From Monodelphis domestica (lineage: Eukaryota > Chordata > Mammalia > Didelphimorphia > Didelphidae), in NCBI RefSeq assembly GCF_027887165.1, contig NC_077229.1, forward strand, positions 112,344,020 through 112,408,019: 64,000 nucleotides of DNA, read 5' to 3'. The translations under genes and the position numbers were made by a program. Numbering within the stretch: the stretch's first letter is position 1; every line of letters begins with the position of its first letter. The notes beneath the pieces are model-generated. The model saw only the letters and a program-made list of their open reading frames with translations, was not told where the DNA came from and did no database searches. Below, one piece after another: positions 55,480-64,000 of this stretch.

Positions 55480-55850
55480 TTGGGCAAGGAAGTCAGAGCT
55501 GTACCTGCCATTTTGGACTGCTGTGACCTAGGAGGAAAGAAGATGGTTCCTCTTCTGGTGATGAAGTAGTGAGGGAGGAGTTAGGGTGTCTCAGTCTACC
55601 TTCTCTGTGGCTGTTTGCCAATCAGAGATGTCTTGGGATGTCCTGGGGTAGGACTGAGAAAATGAGGTCACAAAGGGGATATAAGACATGCATCAGAGTT
55701 CGCTAGCTTTCTTTTGCCCAGCCACTCTCATTTTCCCCAGGACTCTTTTGCCTGGCATTCATTCACATTATGGAGAGAGTCTACTAGCTAGTTTAGATTT
55801 TCGTGAGGGGCTGATTAATAAATAATTTATAAATTGAGAAATACTAAATA
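55480..55850 (+). mobile_element. Probable ERV LTR
   Basis: TTTGCCAATCAGAGATG (CCAAT), GGGGATATAAGACATGCATC (TATA) and GATTAATAAATAATTTATAAA (poly(A) region) in promoter order. Ends not fixed. Confidence 0.4.
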
Positions 55851-55859
55851 CTGCCCCTT

Positions 55860-56079
55860 GAGAATTTAGTCATTACTTTCCTAATCTGCTATCTTCTAAT
55901 TCCACATTCATCCATATCTTCCAAAAGGATAGCCTGAGGCTTTGTCAAATGTGTTGCTCAAATCCAAGTAAATGATACCTCCAGCATTCTTGTGAAAAAC
56001 CTATAAAGTGAATTGAGAGACAAAGCCACTAGCTCTAATGAGAAATTTAGAACAGGGCAAGTTCATGGTGGCTCAGTCA
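55860..56079 (-). repeat. CR1/L3 LINE fragment
   Basis: GAGGCTTTGTCAAATGTGTTG and CAAATCCAAGTAAATGATACC, antisense CR1/L3. Confidence 0.6.
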
Positions 56080-56133
56080 ATCTGTCCATTAATCCATCCA
56101 GTCATCCATCCATCCCTCCCATCCATCCATGAG
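56080..56133. repeat. (CATC)n microsatellite
   Basis: Imperfect CATC repeats. Confidence 0.85.
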
Positions 56134-57169
56134 TGACATCATGGCAGAGGAGGCCAGATAGGTATAGCTTCATCTCCTTCATCACTACTTATGTATGTGA
56201 AGGTGCTCATATGGGTAGAATCTATATCTTTCTCCAACTCTAAGAAGAAACATTTTTTGGACGAACCTATCAACTCCCTGACATTTTTGTTAGGCCCAGC
56301 ATATTATGAACATCAATAGAAGAGTGTGAGCTATTCAAAAGCTTACTTTCCTGTCAGTATTCTTGAACCACAGAATTGTGATCCACTATCAAGTTTTGCA
56401 TTGATACCAGGAATGTGACAGGCCTGAGGAGTTAAAACAAAGACTCGCACTCCCTTGTGCCCTGAAAGATGTCCCTTCCAGCTTTGGCAGGGTTGTCAAG
56501 GAGACTACTCAAGAGTTGATGGCTCATTCTGCTGCTACCCTAGTCACACATCCAAGAACTTACCCTGAGGTCTATGGTATAATTCACTGGAAAAAAGCAA
56601 TTACTATGTGACTCCATAATAATTATTTACTAAGAGAAAAGCTGCCTAGGATTCTTTGTGAGTCTTATTTCTCAACTTTTGAGTAGCATCATTTCTTTGA
56701 GGCTCTGTAATTCATTGACCTACCTTTTCAAACCTATGCACTGGAAAGATGGGTTCTCACCATGAGTGAAATGAAGAGTTATTCCCAGGCTGCCATTGGA
56801 TTCTTTGCCAGAATCTGCTCTCTCCTTTTGTACTTTTCTCCAACTGTCAACAGCTGTGGGCTTGCTGGTGGATTCCCTCCTTGTGCCCCAATTTACTCTT
56901 CCTAGTTAGACTGTTGGTATATGCTATAAAAGGAAAGGAACATGAATGGAGGAAAGAGCTTATTTTCTCAGAAGGCTCCTTTTGGGAAGACTTACTGTTA
57001 TGACCTGAGGATGTTAATCTGAAGCTATAAGGCAGAGGCAATTCCATCACTGTAGTCCAAGCTGCACAAAATTATGGGAGAAAATGTCCACTGTCCTCTA
57101 TACAGTGAGACACTCTTTAAAAACATAATAAATTAATTTTGTTGGGGGAGGGAAGAGAAAATGAGGGAC
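56134..57169. other. Intergenic, nothing recognised
   Basis: About 1 kb of sequence of ordinary composition without a repeat or domain I can name. The minus frame at 56847-57050 is not recognisable. Confidence 0.4.
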
Positions 57170-57245
57170 ATCTGGCAAGACCAGTTCTTGATGAATCAGC
57201 CATGCTGACTCTGTAATCACTACTCTTTTTCCAAGTATTCACTAA

Positions 57246-57630
57246 TGTCAACGTGGAAATCTAGAGATCCCCAGTTCATTTAGTTTGAAAGTAGAAACTC
57301 CAGGTTTTGACCTTGTCACAGGAGAGTTTCACCCTGAGGGAAGGTCCCACATCCACTTCAGGTGGGAGGTAGACCCCATCTGAAGTCAAGTAGCTCTTTT
57401 GTCACCAGAAACCTTTCCCAGTATATCACACCCTCCTTCCAAGGATCGAACCGAGGACCTTCAGCTTGGAGACTGATGGGCTACCTCCTGCTAAAGCTGA
57501 AGTGGATGTCTATTGTCTGGCAAAGTAGGACCTTCCCTCAGGGGGAAAACTCTCCTGTGACAAGGTCAAAACCTGGGGTTTCTACCTCCCAACTAAATAA
57601 ACTGGGGATCTCTAGATTCCCACATTGACA
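57246..57630. mobile_element. Palindromic element 1 with tRNA-like core
   Basis: 385 bp with ends TGTCAACGTGG and CCACATTGACA. The outer 103 bp on each side (57246-57348 and 57528-57630) are inverted copies of one another, nearly 90 percent identical by eye, and pairing continues inward at ACATCCACTTCAG. A perfect 4-bp target duplication CTAA (57242-57245, 57631-57634) shows it inserted as a unit. The loop holds a tRNA-like sequence on the minus strand. No coding capacity. Confidence 0.85.
57432..57497 (-). other. tRNA-like core (resembles elongator tRNA-Met), not functional
   Basis: Minus strand reads TTTAGCAGGAGGTAGCCCA, then TCAGTCTCC, AAGCTGAAGGTC and GGTTCGATCC (B-box, 57443-57452). This follows vertebrate elongator tRNA-Met (TTAGCGCAGTAGGTAGC, CTGAAGGTC, GTTCGATCC) with small deletions. 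No acceptor stem and a short anticodon loop, so not a working tRNA. Confidence 0.6.
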
Positions 57631-58159
57631 CTAACGATCTTGGATCTCCTTGTCAGGAGTTTAAGTCCAACTCACTGGTCTTTAGTTTTTAGATTCTACT
57701 TTCTCCCCTTTTCTTGGAAAATTAGGACAATATGTTCACTTCTCCAGTTCTATGCCACTTCTTTTGTTCCCCATAATCTTTCAAAGAATACCATTCCATC
57801 TTCTAGTTCTCTCAGTGTCCTGGGATGCCATTCTTTAAGGCAACCAGGGACTCTCTTATTAGCACTCAATTTCTCTTGGGTTTCTCCTTAGGGGCCGCTT
57901 TTTGCCTTTTCTAGTCCAAGGATTATTCACTCTGTCAACATGGAATCGAGAAACCCCAAACCTGTATGTAGCCTAGTAAGCTCTGATGAACCCCAAGTTT
58001 TAGGACTAGATCATAGGTTGGAGACCCCAAAGCTTGTCCTTGTTCCCTGTTCCCATGAGAATCCACCCTGAAGGGAATCCCAGGCTAGCAGTTTCAGACT
58101 GAATAATGGACGCTAAAACAATCACTTGAGGTGGATGTTAAGCACAAACCAACTAACTC

Positions 58160-58213
58160 TTTAGTGCAGTAGGCAGTCTTGTAAGCTGAAGGTCCCAAGT
58201 TCCAAAATGAGGG
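58160..58213 (+). other. tRNA-like core of palindromic element 2
   Basis: TTTAGTGCAGTAGGCAGTC, TTGTAAG, CTGAAGGTCCCAAGTTCC parallels elongator tRNA-Met with a deletion between the D-arm and the anticodon arm. B-box decayed. Confidence 0.55.
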
Positions 58214-58302
58214 TGTGATATACTGGGAGAGCCTTCTGGAAACAAGAAATCACTTGTCATGAGCTTAGCTTCCACCTCAAGTGGATTGTCTTTACCTTAG
58301 AC

Positions 58303-58709
58303 CAGGGGTCCCCAAACTTTTTAGACAGGGGGCCAGTTCACTGTCCCTCAGACCATTGGAGGGTCAGACTATAAAAAACAAAACAAAACTGTGAACAAAT
58401 CTGTATGTCCCTGTCTGGGACAGCGGAGGCGGCAGTGCTGGCTGTGATGGGCCTGTCACACCTTGCCCATAATCCTTTGCGCAGCGCCTCATTCTCTTTC
58501 AGTTATTCTCAGAATATGGCACCACACAAAGGATTATGTCACCGGAAGTAGTACTGTATAAGAGTGAAGCCATGCTTTGCGGTGCCACCACATAGAGTTC
58601 TCCTCTCACTGACCATCAATGAAAGAAGTGCCCCTTCAGTAAGTGCAGTGGAGGCTGGATAAATGGCCTCAGGAGGCCTCATGTGGCCTTTTTTTTTTGG
58701 GGACCCCTG
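58303..58709. mobile_element. OC1-like nonautonomous hAT transposon
   Basis: 407 bp with terminal inverted repeats CAGGGGTCCCCAAAC and GGGGACCCCTG. 8-bp target copies CCTTAGAC and CCTTAGGG flank it. CAGTTCACTGTCCCTCAGACC and TCACCGGAAGTAGTACTGTA blocks match OposCharlie1 (OC1) as I recall it, a family reported from Tasmanian devil and opossum and thought to move horizontally. No transposase frame. Confidence 0.85.
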
Positions 58710-58941
58710 CCTTAGGGCCCATTATTCAGTCTGAAACTGCTAGCTTGAAATTCCCTTCAGGGTGGATTTTCATGGGAACAGAGAACAAGTACAAACTTTG
58801 GGGTCTCCAACATACAAGCTTGTCCTAAAATGTGGGGTTCATCAGATCTTACTAGGCTACAAGTTTGAGGTTTCTAGGTTCCATGTTGACAGCTCCAATG
58901 TCACATTCTCTTCCATGAAAAGGTCCACCTAGCTCTCCCTC

Positions 58942-59431
58942 TTAAATATCCTTGGCTCTATAGTCCCAGGCTAAAGGGCCAGTTAGAGGCCTACAGGCCT
59001 AGAGGCCTACAGAGACTACTGTTAAATGGTGCCTCCAGTTAGCCTTGGAGTAAGAGGCTAGTGTTCTTTTTTTGAGATATTAGCAGCACATCATGGTTTC
59101 CCCATCTCCATAGAACAAAGAGCCTGTTTTTTGATGGTAAGAATATAGAAATATATGAAGCAATGAAAAATATAACACCAATAGAAAGAAGATATTGTTT
59201 TAAAGTACAAAAGTAAATTCTCTGAAGTCAGAACCAATTTTTTATCTGACCTTTGTATCTGTGTGGGTGCCTCAACCTTTTTTTAAAAGTCAGATTTATT
59301 TTAAAATCACAGATACATTAAAAAATCAAGTGATTTAATAAACTTATTTAATAAGTACAGATAAAAGGAAAAGTAGGGCTTTTCATAAGGAGAAAGAATG
59401 CTTTATTACCATCATTTCCCATAGTCCCTCT
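58942..59431. other. Intergenic; short local duplication, L2-like end
   Basis: AGAGGCCTACAG occurs twice at 58985-59015. L2-like AAATTCTCTGAAGTCAGAAC near 59214. No gene. Confidence 0.4.
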
Positions 59432-59848
59432 TGTCAACATGGAATCTAGGAATCCCAAACTAGTGGCCTAGTAGGATCTGATGAACCCCAAGTTTCAGGA
59501 CTAGCTTATAGGTTGGAGACCCCAAAGTTGTACTTGTTCCCTTTTCCCTTGGGAATCTACCCTGAAGGGAATCCCAGGCTAGCAGTTTCAGACTGAGTGG
59601 GGGACCCTCAGGGGAATGACAATCCTAGTTGAGTGGGACTAAGCACATGCTAAGGACCCTCTGTGTTTTAAGTAGTCTCCCCTATTGTATCCCATCCTTT
59701 CGCAAGAAGAACCACACCTGGGCAGAAACCATCCTTAAGTATCCATGGTAAGTAGCCCCTTCTCTTATACTCTAGCCTCTAGTGTAACCATTAAAATGTG
59801 GTTTTCCAAGACTATGAATTGCCAAAACTGTAAAGGTTTTGGCCGAAC

Positions 59849-59990
59849 TGTAAAGATAATTTTTAGTGTCTTGATTTAAAATCTAAAATTAAGTGGTCAC
59901 CATGGAAAAATTCCCAAGTATGAAAATACCCAAGTCAGCTGGATTTTATGGAGATTTTAATTAATACAAATGAAGGAATTAAGGGAAGAG

Positions 59991-60022
<32 letters not shown>

Positions 60023-60596
60023 AAGAGAGAGAATAGTAGAAAGGGCCTAGGCCAAATGACCTAGACCTGAGCCTAAGGGAGAGCGAATCAGTCTTTATCA
60101 CTCACCACAAGATCATCTCAAGCAAGCTCCAGTCCTCCACTGAACTCCTGAACTCCTCCACTGAGTTCAATCCTTTTCCTTTTAAAGAAATTTTCTCTTA
60201 TGTCACCTCCCCTAAATTCTCACATCTACCAATCACAGATAGACACTTTTTCCCAGGACTGCCCATTCTTAGTTCACATCTTCTTTTGATCTCACCTTCT
60301 CTGGGTAGATAAAATCTACTGAGTACTTCACACCTCTTTTGTTAAGCTTGCCTTTTGTAAGTTGCTTGACCTTTTAGTGATTAATTTGACCTTTATAGGT
60401 AGTTAGCACCTTTTTGTATTAGATCTAAAAATAGACCTAGCTTAAGGTTCTAGCTTTACTATAAGTATGAGTTAGGGACTTTCATTGTTCAATCAGGAGT
60501 TTACAACTTTATCTTCCCCTAAGGCACTATCTGAGCAGGGTGGAGTAATTTTAAAAGTTCTCAAGACATTCCTGACCAAGTACCTCCATTGTTACA
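59849..60596 (-). mobile_element. LTR of the CT-microsatellite-bearing ERV family, copy B
   Basis: Reverse complement of the family at 6131-6947: on the minus strand TGTAACAATGG start, AAATTACTCCACCCTGC, GGGGAAGATAAAGTTGTAAAC, ATTAATTAAAATCTCC, end ATTATCTTTACA. Inserted in the LTR-like element above. 59821-59848 may be its primer-binding-site leader. Confidence 0.75.
59986..60032. repeat. (GA)n microsatellite inside LTR copy B
   Basis: Interrupted GA repeats at the position of (TC)45 in copy A. Confidence 0.95.
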
Positions 60597-60999
60597 ATAG
60601 GGGAATAGCTTAACCAAATCTTCTAAAGTATAGTCTGAGCAATTTTAAGATTCATACTAGCTATGATTCATTTCCCAAGTTGGATTATATCCTGTCAATG
60701 TAGTTTTAACACTTCCATTTTCTTTGTAGATATAGTGATGTTAATCATCTTTCCCTGCCCCTGAATTCCCCAAATGGTATATAAGTTCACCAAATTCTTT
60801 TGTTCCCTGGAGTCCATCTTGAGCGGTGGCACACCCAGGGGTCAGTGACCAGAGCAACCAGAGTTCAATCCTCGGACTCTGTGCAGTCGTATGTAGTGTG
60901 CAGCTCTGTGTTGAAGCCTACTAGTGCTGAACCCCTTTTGCCCTTGGTTAAAGAGTTATTTTGACTATTCAATAATTCTGTGGTTTTTTCTAGTCAACA

Positions 61000-61794
61000 T
61001 TCCTCCCAAGTCACTCACTGCACAGGGGCTTACAGATAAAAGCTAATGAGACAAATTCTTCAGAGCATAGACTTCATGGCCCTCTACCACCTGGTTCCTC
61101 CTAATCAAACTGCCCTCATTTGTTATTATTCTGTGAAGTGGAAAGTCAGATCTGCTTACTGCTCAAGTCTTCACACATTTCTCCCTTCTGTAATAAATGA
61201 AAGTAAAATTATTAAATGTAATATTAATTTTAAAAAAGATTGTGGTCACTGTGTATAAAATTAACTCTCAAGTCAGGAGTCTGTTAGCAGCTCTTAACAA
61301 TTAATGTTTTCATCAAAATGGAGATAAAGCAAAAAGGAGGAAATATAGAAGGAGTCAGAAAATATTACCTAGCTAAATTCCTAAGCTGAATCAGGAAACC
61401 CACCAAAGTCACCCCAAAACCTTAGAGTGCACAGCAGGTACCAGAGCTCCCACTCAAGACCATCTTTCACTGCAGCCCTAACCCAGAGAGAGGGAGGGAC
61501 CTCCCCTCACACACCACACCTTTTTACTTCTGTCCCCCTCCATCACACAAAATGGGATACAGGGGTAGGACAAATTTAAGGAGTAGTTTCTATCTAAACA
61601 CTTCGGAAACCTTGCCCTGTAAATATCTTCTCTCTGGGGTTATTCACCCAATATTCCACACTGAAAACTTGGGGGTTACCTTTGATTCTTCCCTCTCCCT
61701 CACTTCTCATATCCAAACAGCCAGATAGAATATAATCTCAAAACTCACTTTCTTCTTGGAATCCTTAATTTAGCCCAATGGTAATTAGAGTTCA
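61000..61794 (+). repeat. L2 pieces and unassigned sequence
   Basis: 61045-61140 (CATGGCCCTCTACCACCTGG) and 61640-61770 (GGGTTACCTTTGATTCTTCC) are L2. The rest holds nothing I recognise. Confidence 0.5.
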
Positions 61795-61905
61795 CCCTGT
61801 TGTCCAAGAAGACCTGAATTCAAATTCTGCCTCAGACATCTGCTAGCTGTATGACCTAGAGCAAATCTCTTAACCTTTCTCAGACTCAATTTCTTATATT
61901 GTTTC
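61795..61905 (+). repeat. MIR/MAR1-type SINE fragment
   Basis: GAAGACCTGAATTCAAATTC, GCTAGCTGTATGACCTAGAG. Confidence 0.65.
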
Positions 61906-61919
61906 TCGTTGTTAAGATA

Positions 61920-62690
61920 ATAAAAATTAGCATTTATATAGCAATTTAAGGCTTACAAAGTGCTTTGCAAATATTATGTCATTTGATCCAGTTAACTTGG
62001 AAATAACTAGGAACTACTAAAGTAGTCAGAAAAACCAAGTCTTTAATCAGGAAAGAGATAGTCCAGTATGGGCCACTATCACAGAGCCAAGCACCAAAAA
62101 CTATACACCCTGGGAAAAAGTCAACACCCTGGGGCTCTGGGAAGAATCCTGGGAGAATGCACCTTGCTAGATGATTTTCCAAAGAACAATAGAACTTGGG
62201 GGATTTATATACCATTTGGGGAAATAGAGACAGGGAAGTATGATTGATTGGCATTACCATGGCTACAAGGAAATGAGAGGTCCAGACAGGTTTAAGGGAA
62301 AGATCCAGCCCAGGGCTGGGCTACCTGGGAGAGGACTTTTTACAAAGGGAGAAACTACTGGCACAAAAAAAAAAATCAAACATTTGATTAGGTGTACCTT
62401 TAGGTCTATTGTTCTGTCTGAAATAGGGGAGTCTGGAACTTCCCTGAGGGTGAGTTCTTTGGGGACAGGGTCAAACTTGGGGTCTCCAGATTTCAGGTTG
62501 ACAATCCTCACAATAACCCTGGAGGTAGGTTTCTAATTGTTCTCATATTACAAATGAGGAGATGGAGGTAAATAGATTAAGTGACTTGCCCATAGTTACA
62601 CAGCTATTAAGTAACTGAAGTCAGAATTTGAACTCAGATCTTTCTAACTCCAGGTCAAGCGCTCAGTCCCTTGTGCTACCTCTATACAAA
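61920..62690 (-). repeat. MIR SINE split by an LTR-like element
   Basis: 61920-61989 (GCTTACAAAGTGCTTTGC) and 62504-62690 (CACAATAACCCTGGAGGTAG, GACTTGCCCATAGTTACAC) join exactly at ATCC. Confidence 0.88.
61990..62503 (-). mobile_element. Solo LTR-like element of the TGTCAAC family
   Basis: 514 bp. On the minus strand it starts TGTCAACCTGAAATC, has CCAAATGGTATATAAATCCC (TATA) and TTCCTGATTAAAGACTTGG (poly(A) signal), and ends CCAAGTTAACT. 4-bp target duplication ATCC (61986-61989, 62504-62507) in the middle of a MIR. The two ends are imperfect inverted repeats for about 25 bp. The open frames on both strands are not genes. Confidence 0.8.
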
Positions 62691-63295
62691 GAACTATAGA
62701 GGTGTTATTAATAACCACTCAACTCTAATCATCCCATTTAGTCTAACAGCCCTTGCTACACTTTGGAAATAGTTCTGGACAGCTTAGGTTATATCTAAGC
62801 CAATTAACTCAGCATAGTTCTGAAGGAAGCCAAGATGAAGGGATCATTCTTTACTAGCACAGATCAGTTAGTTGCCTTTTAGACAGAGAGGGGAGGAAAG
62901 ACTGTTCTATAGTCACAAATAAATGTACTCCTAAACCTAAGCCACCATCTCAAAAATGGGTACTGCTGGAAGACTGAGAAGGATCAATTACAAAGCCTAG
63001 TCTCCCTTACTTAATTCAATTTAGTTCAACAAACATGTCTTAGGTGACTGTGTGTAGGAATCTATGCCTTGACCTGGATGAAATACAGAGTTTAGATAAG
63101 ATTCCGGCCTTCTTAGTCTTGGCAACTCATAGTCAAGGTGAGAGAAATGAATACATTTTCACCAACCATAATAGCAGCAACAACTCCTCAAAATGGAAGC
63201 TCCCAGGGGGCATGGTATGGCTTTTCTTTTGGGGGGACAGCGCCTGGCATATAGAAAGCACTTCATAAATATTCAGTTAGTCGAATTACTCAAGG
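62691..63295. other. Intergenic; L2-like pieces
   Basis: CAGCGCCTGGCATATAGAAAG near 63240 is an L2 3' end; AACAAACATGTCTTAGGTGAC near 63030 is a decayed LINE-like start. Confidence 0.45.
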
Positions 63296-63385
63296 TCGAA
63301 GAGGTAATAAGCCAGTACTGTAGCCAAGATTCCAACCCAGCTCTTCAGATTCCAAATGCAATGCTTTGTGTCCCAGTATGCCTCG
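63296..63385 (-). repeat. MIR SINE fragment
   Basis: CAAGATTCCAACCCAGCTC and ATGCAATGCTTTGTGTCCC. Confidence 0.6.
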
Positions 63386-64000
63386 CCTCTTAATTATTCA
63401 GACACTCTAAATTCTAGGTATTGTCAAATAATTTATCAGCTGTTCTTTTCTAGTGACTTGTCCTGCCCATAGTGAAATCAGATTAAGAACAGATCCAACT
63501 GGCAGCTCCTTCCTATGAGCAAGACCTTGCCAAATGACTGCAGCTTCTTCACTAAAGCAATATCCTTTTAGACACTTAGGCAAGAATGTTCTTATTAACC
63601 TGTTCTCTTTACTCAGAAGCTCACCTAATTAAAACCTACCTCATTAAAGGAGCAGCCATCTTAACATTAAGTTAATGAAATTCACAAAGTCTTTCAAAGA
63701 TAGAAAACTTCAAGGCAATCAACTTGGATTGTGTCTGATCTGTTGGTGAAATTGGAAAAAATAAAATCCTATCTTTTCCCTTTAAACCATTCAAACACAT
63801 CAGGAGAATTAACTCTTTCACAGACTTTCAGAAGTCTTTTAAACTCATTATGTAGCACCTGCTTTGGAGGGGATTCCCTAAGGGTCATTGGCTTGGACAT
63901 CAGTCACCCCAAAAGTAGCTCCTTCTGCCCTCAAGAGTTCTAGGTGGGTTTATAAACTCTCATTGATTATCAACCAGTTAATTAGCCTTTAGAATGGGTA
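63386..64000. other. Nothing recognised
   Basis: End of window; no gene or repeat I can name. Confidence 0.45.

Larger units (their letters stand above)
57933..58891. mobile_element. Palindromic element 2, interrupted by a hAT
   Basis: Ends TGTCAACATGGAATC and GGTTCCATGTTGACA. Arms of about 175 bp (57933-58110 and 58718-58891) are inverted copies, and pairing continues for another 30 bp (CACTTGAGGTGGA / TCCACCTCAAGTG). Without the hAT it is about 544 bp. Flanks ACTC and GCTC are a 3/4 match to a 4-bp target duplication. The core shares GGGTGTGATATACTGGG with element 1. Confidence 0.85.
57170..58940 (-). repeat. CR1/L3 LINE hosting two palindromic insertions
   Basis: 57180-57245 (GAATCAGCCATGCTGACTC), 57631-57932 (AATTAGGACAATATGTTCAC, CAGTGTCCTGGGATGCCATTC) and the flank after 58891 form one antisense CR1/L3 copy once the insertions are removed. 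Confidence 0.55.
59432..60999 (+). mobile_element. LTR-like element of the TGTCAAC family, split by another LTR
   Basis: Starts TGTCAACATGGAATC and matches the left arm of palindromic element 2 for about 220 bp. It then diverges into an LTR-like body: CCCCAAATGGTATATAAG (TATA) near 60767, GGTTAAAGAG poly(A)-like, and end TTTTTTCTAGTCAACA. The body is shared with 61990-62503. No matching target duplication (CTCT versus TTCC). Confidence 0.65.

Noticed and set aside
57432..58213. The tRNA-like cores as functional tRNA genes
   Set aside because: No complete acceptor stems, deletions in the D/anticodon region and a decayed B-box in the second copy.
1..64000. A multi-gene operon-like or defence system
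   Set aside because: The window is an intron-rich vertebrate locus with one cellular gene; the only unusual systems are mobile elements.

Overview
The window is mammalian nuclear DNA, almost certainly from a marsupial. The coding sequence is a therian PTK2 (focal adhesion kinase) gene, and the background is dense in marsupial repeat types. About fifteen copies of a tRNA-derived SINE (TGGCTCAG-type head, GTGTGACCCTGGGCAAGTCAC core, AAGGGTTTAAA tail) match what I remember as WSINE1/WALLSI of Australian-clade marsupials. They sit with MAR1-type SINEs, MIR, L2, CR1/L3, marsupial L1, ERV LTRs and several hAT DNA transposons. All repeat names are recalled from reading, not from a database search.

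Layout. Bases 1-26.35 kb are the 3' portion of PTK2 on the + strand: a large intron, then coding exons at 10863, 15050, 15575, 20830, 22306 and 24789, a 9-nt microexon at 19211, the stop codon at 24999-25001, and a 3' UTR with up to three poly(A) signals. The exons encode the last 219 residues (222 with the microexon). These hold the equivalents of human Ser843, Tyr861, the PPKKPPRP SH3 ligand, Ser910, Tyr925 and the FAT four-helix bundle. The microexon reads Pro-Trp-Arg, which is the neuronal FAK+ insertion.

From about 26.4 to 64 kb no cellular protein gene could be recognised. In mammals AGO2 normally lies downstream of PTK2, but no AGO2 exon was seen. This part is a nest of repeats: an internally deleted L1 (HAL1-like) at 29.9-33.6 kb, a GC-rich, SINE-free candidate regulatory block at 35.37-36.06 kb, two solo LTRs with 4-bp target duplications, and a 283-codon retroviral Gag capsid-like open frame on the minus strand at 42.26-43.11 kb.

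The most unusual structure is at 57.2-62.5 kb. Two long palindromic elements with TGTCAAC...GTTGACA ends each carry a core resembling elongator tRNA-Met. They lie beside longer LTR-like elements of the same terminal family. One palindrome is interrupted by an OC1-like hAT transposon. A SPIN-like hAT lies in a PTK2 intron, and another hAT sits inside a terminal-inverted-repeat element that itself sits inside L2.

Most open frames outside PTK2 are short and fall in repeats, so they are not annotated as genes.
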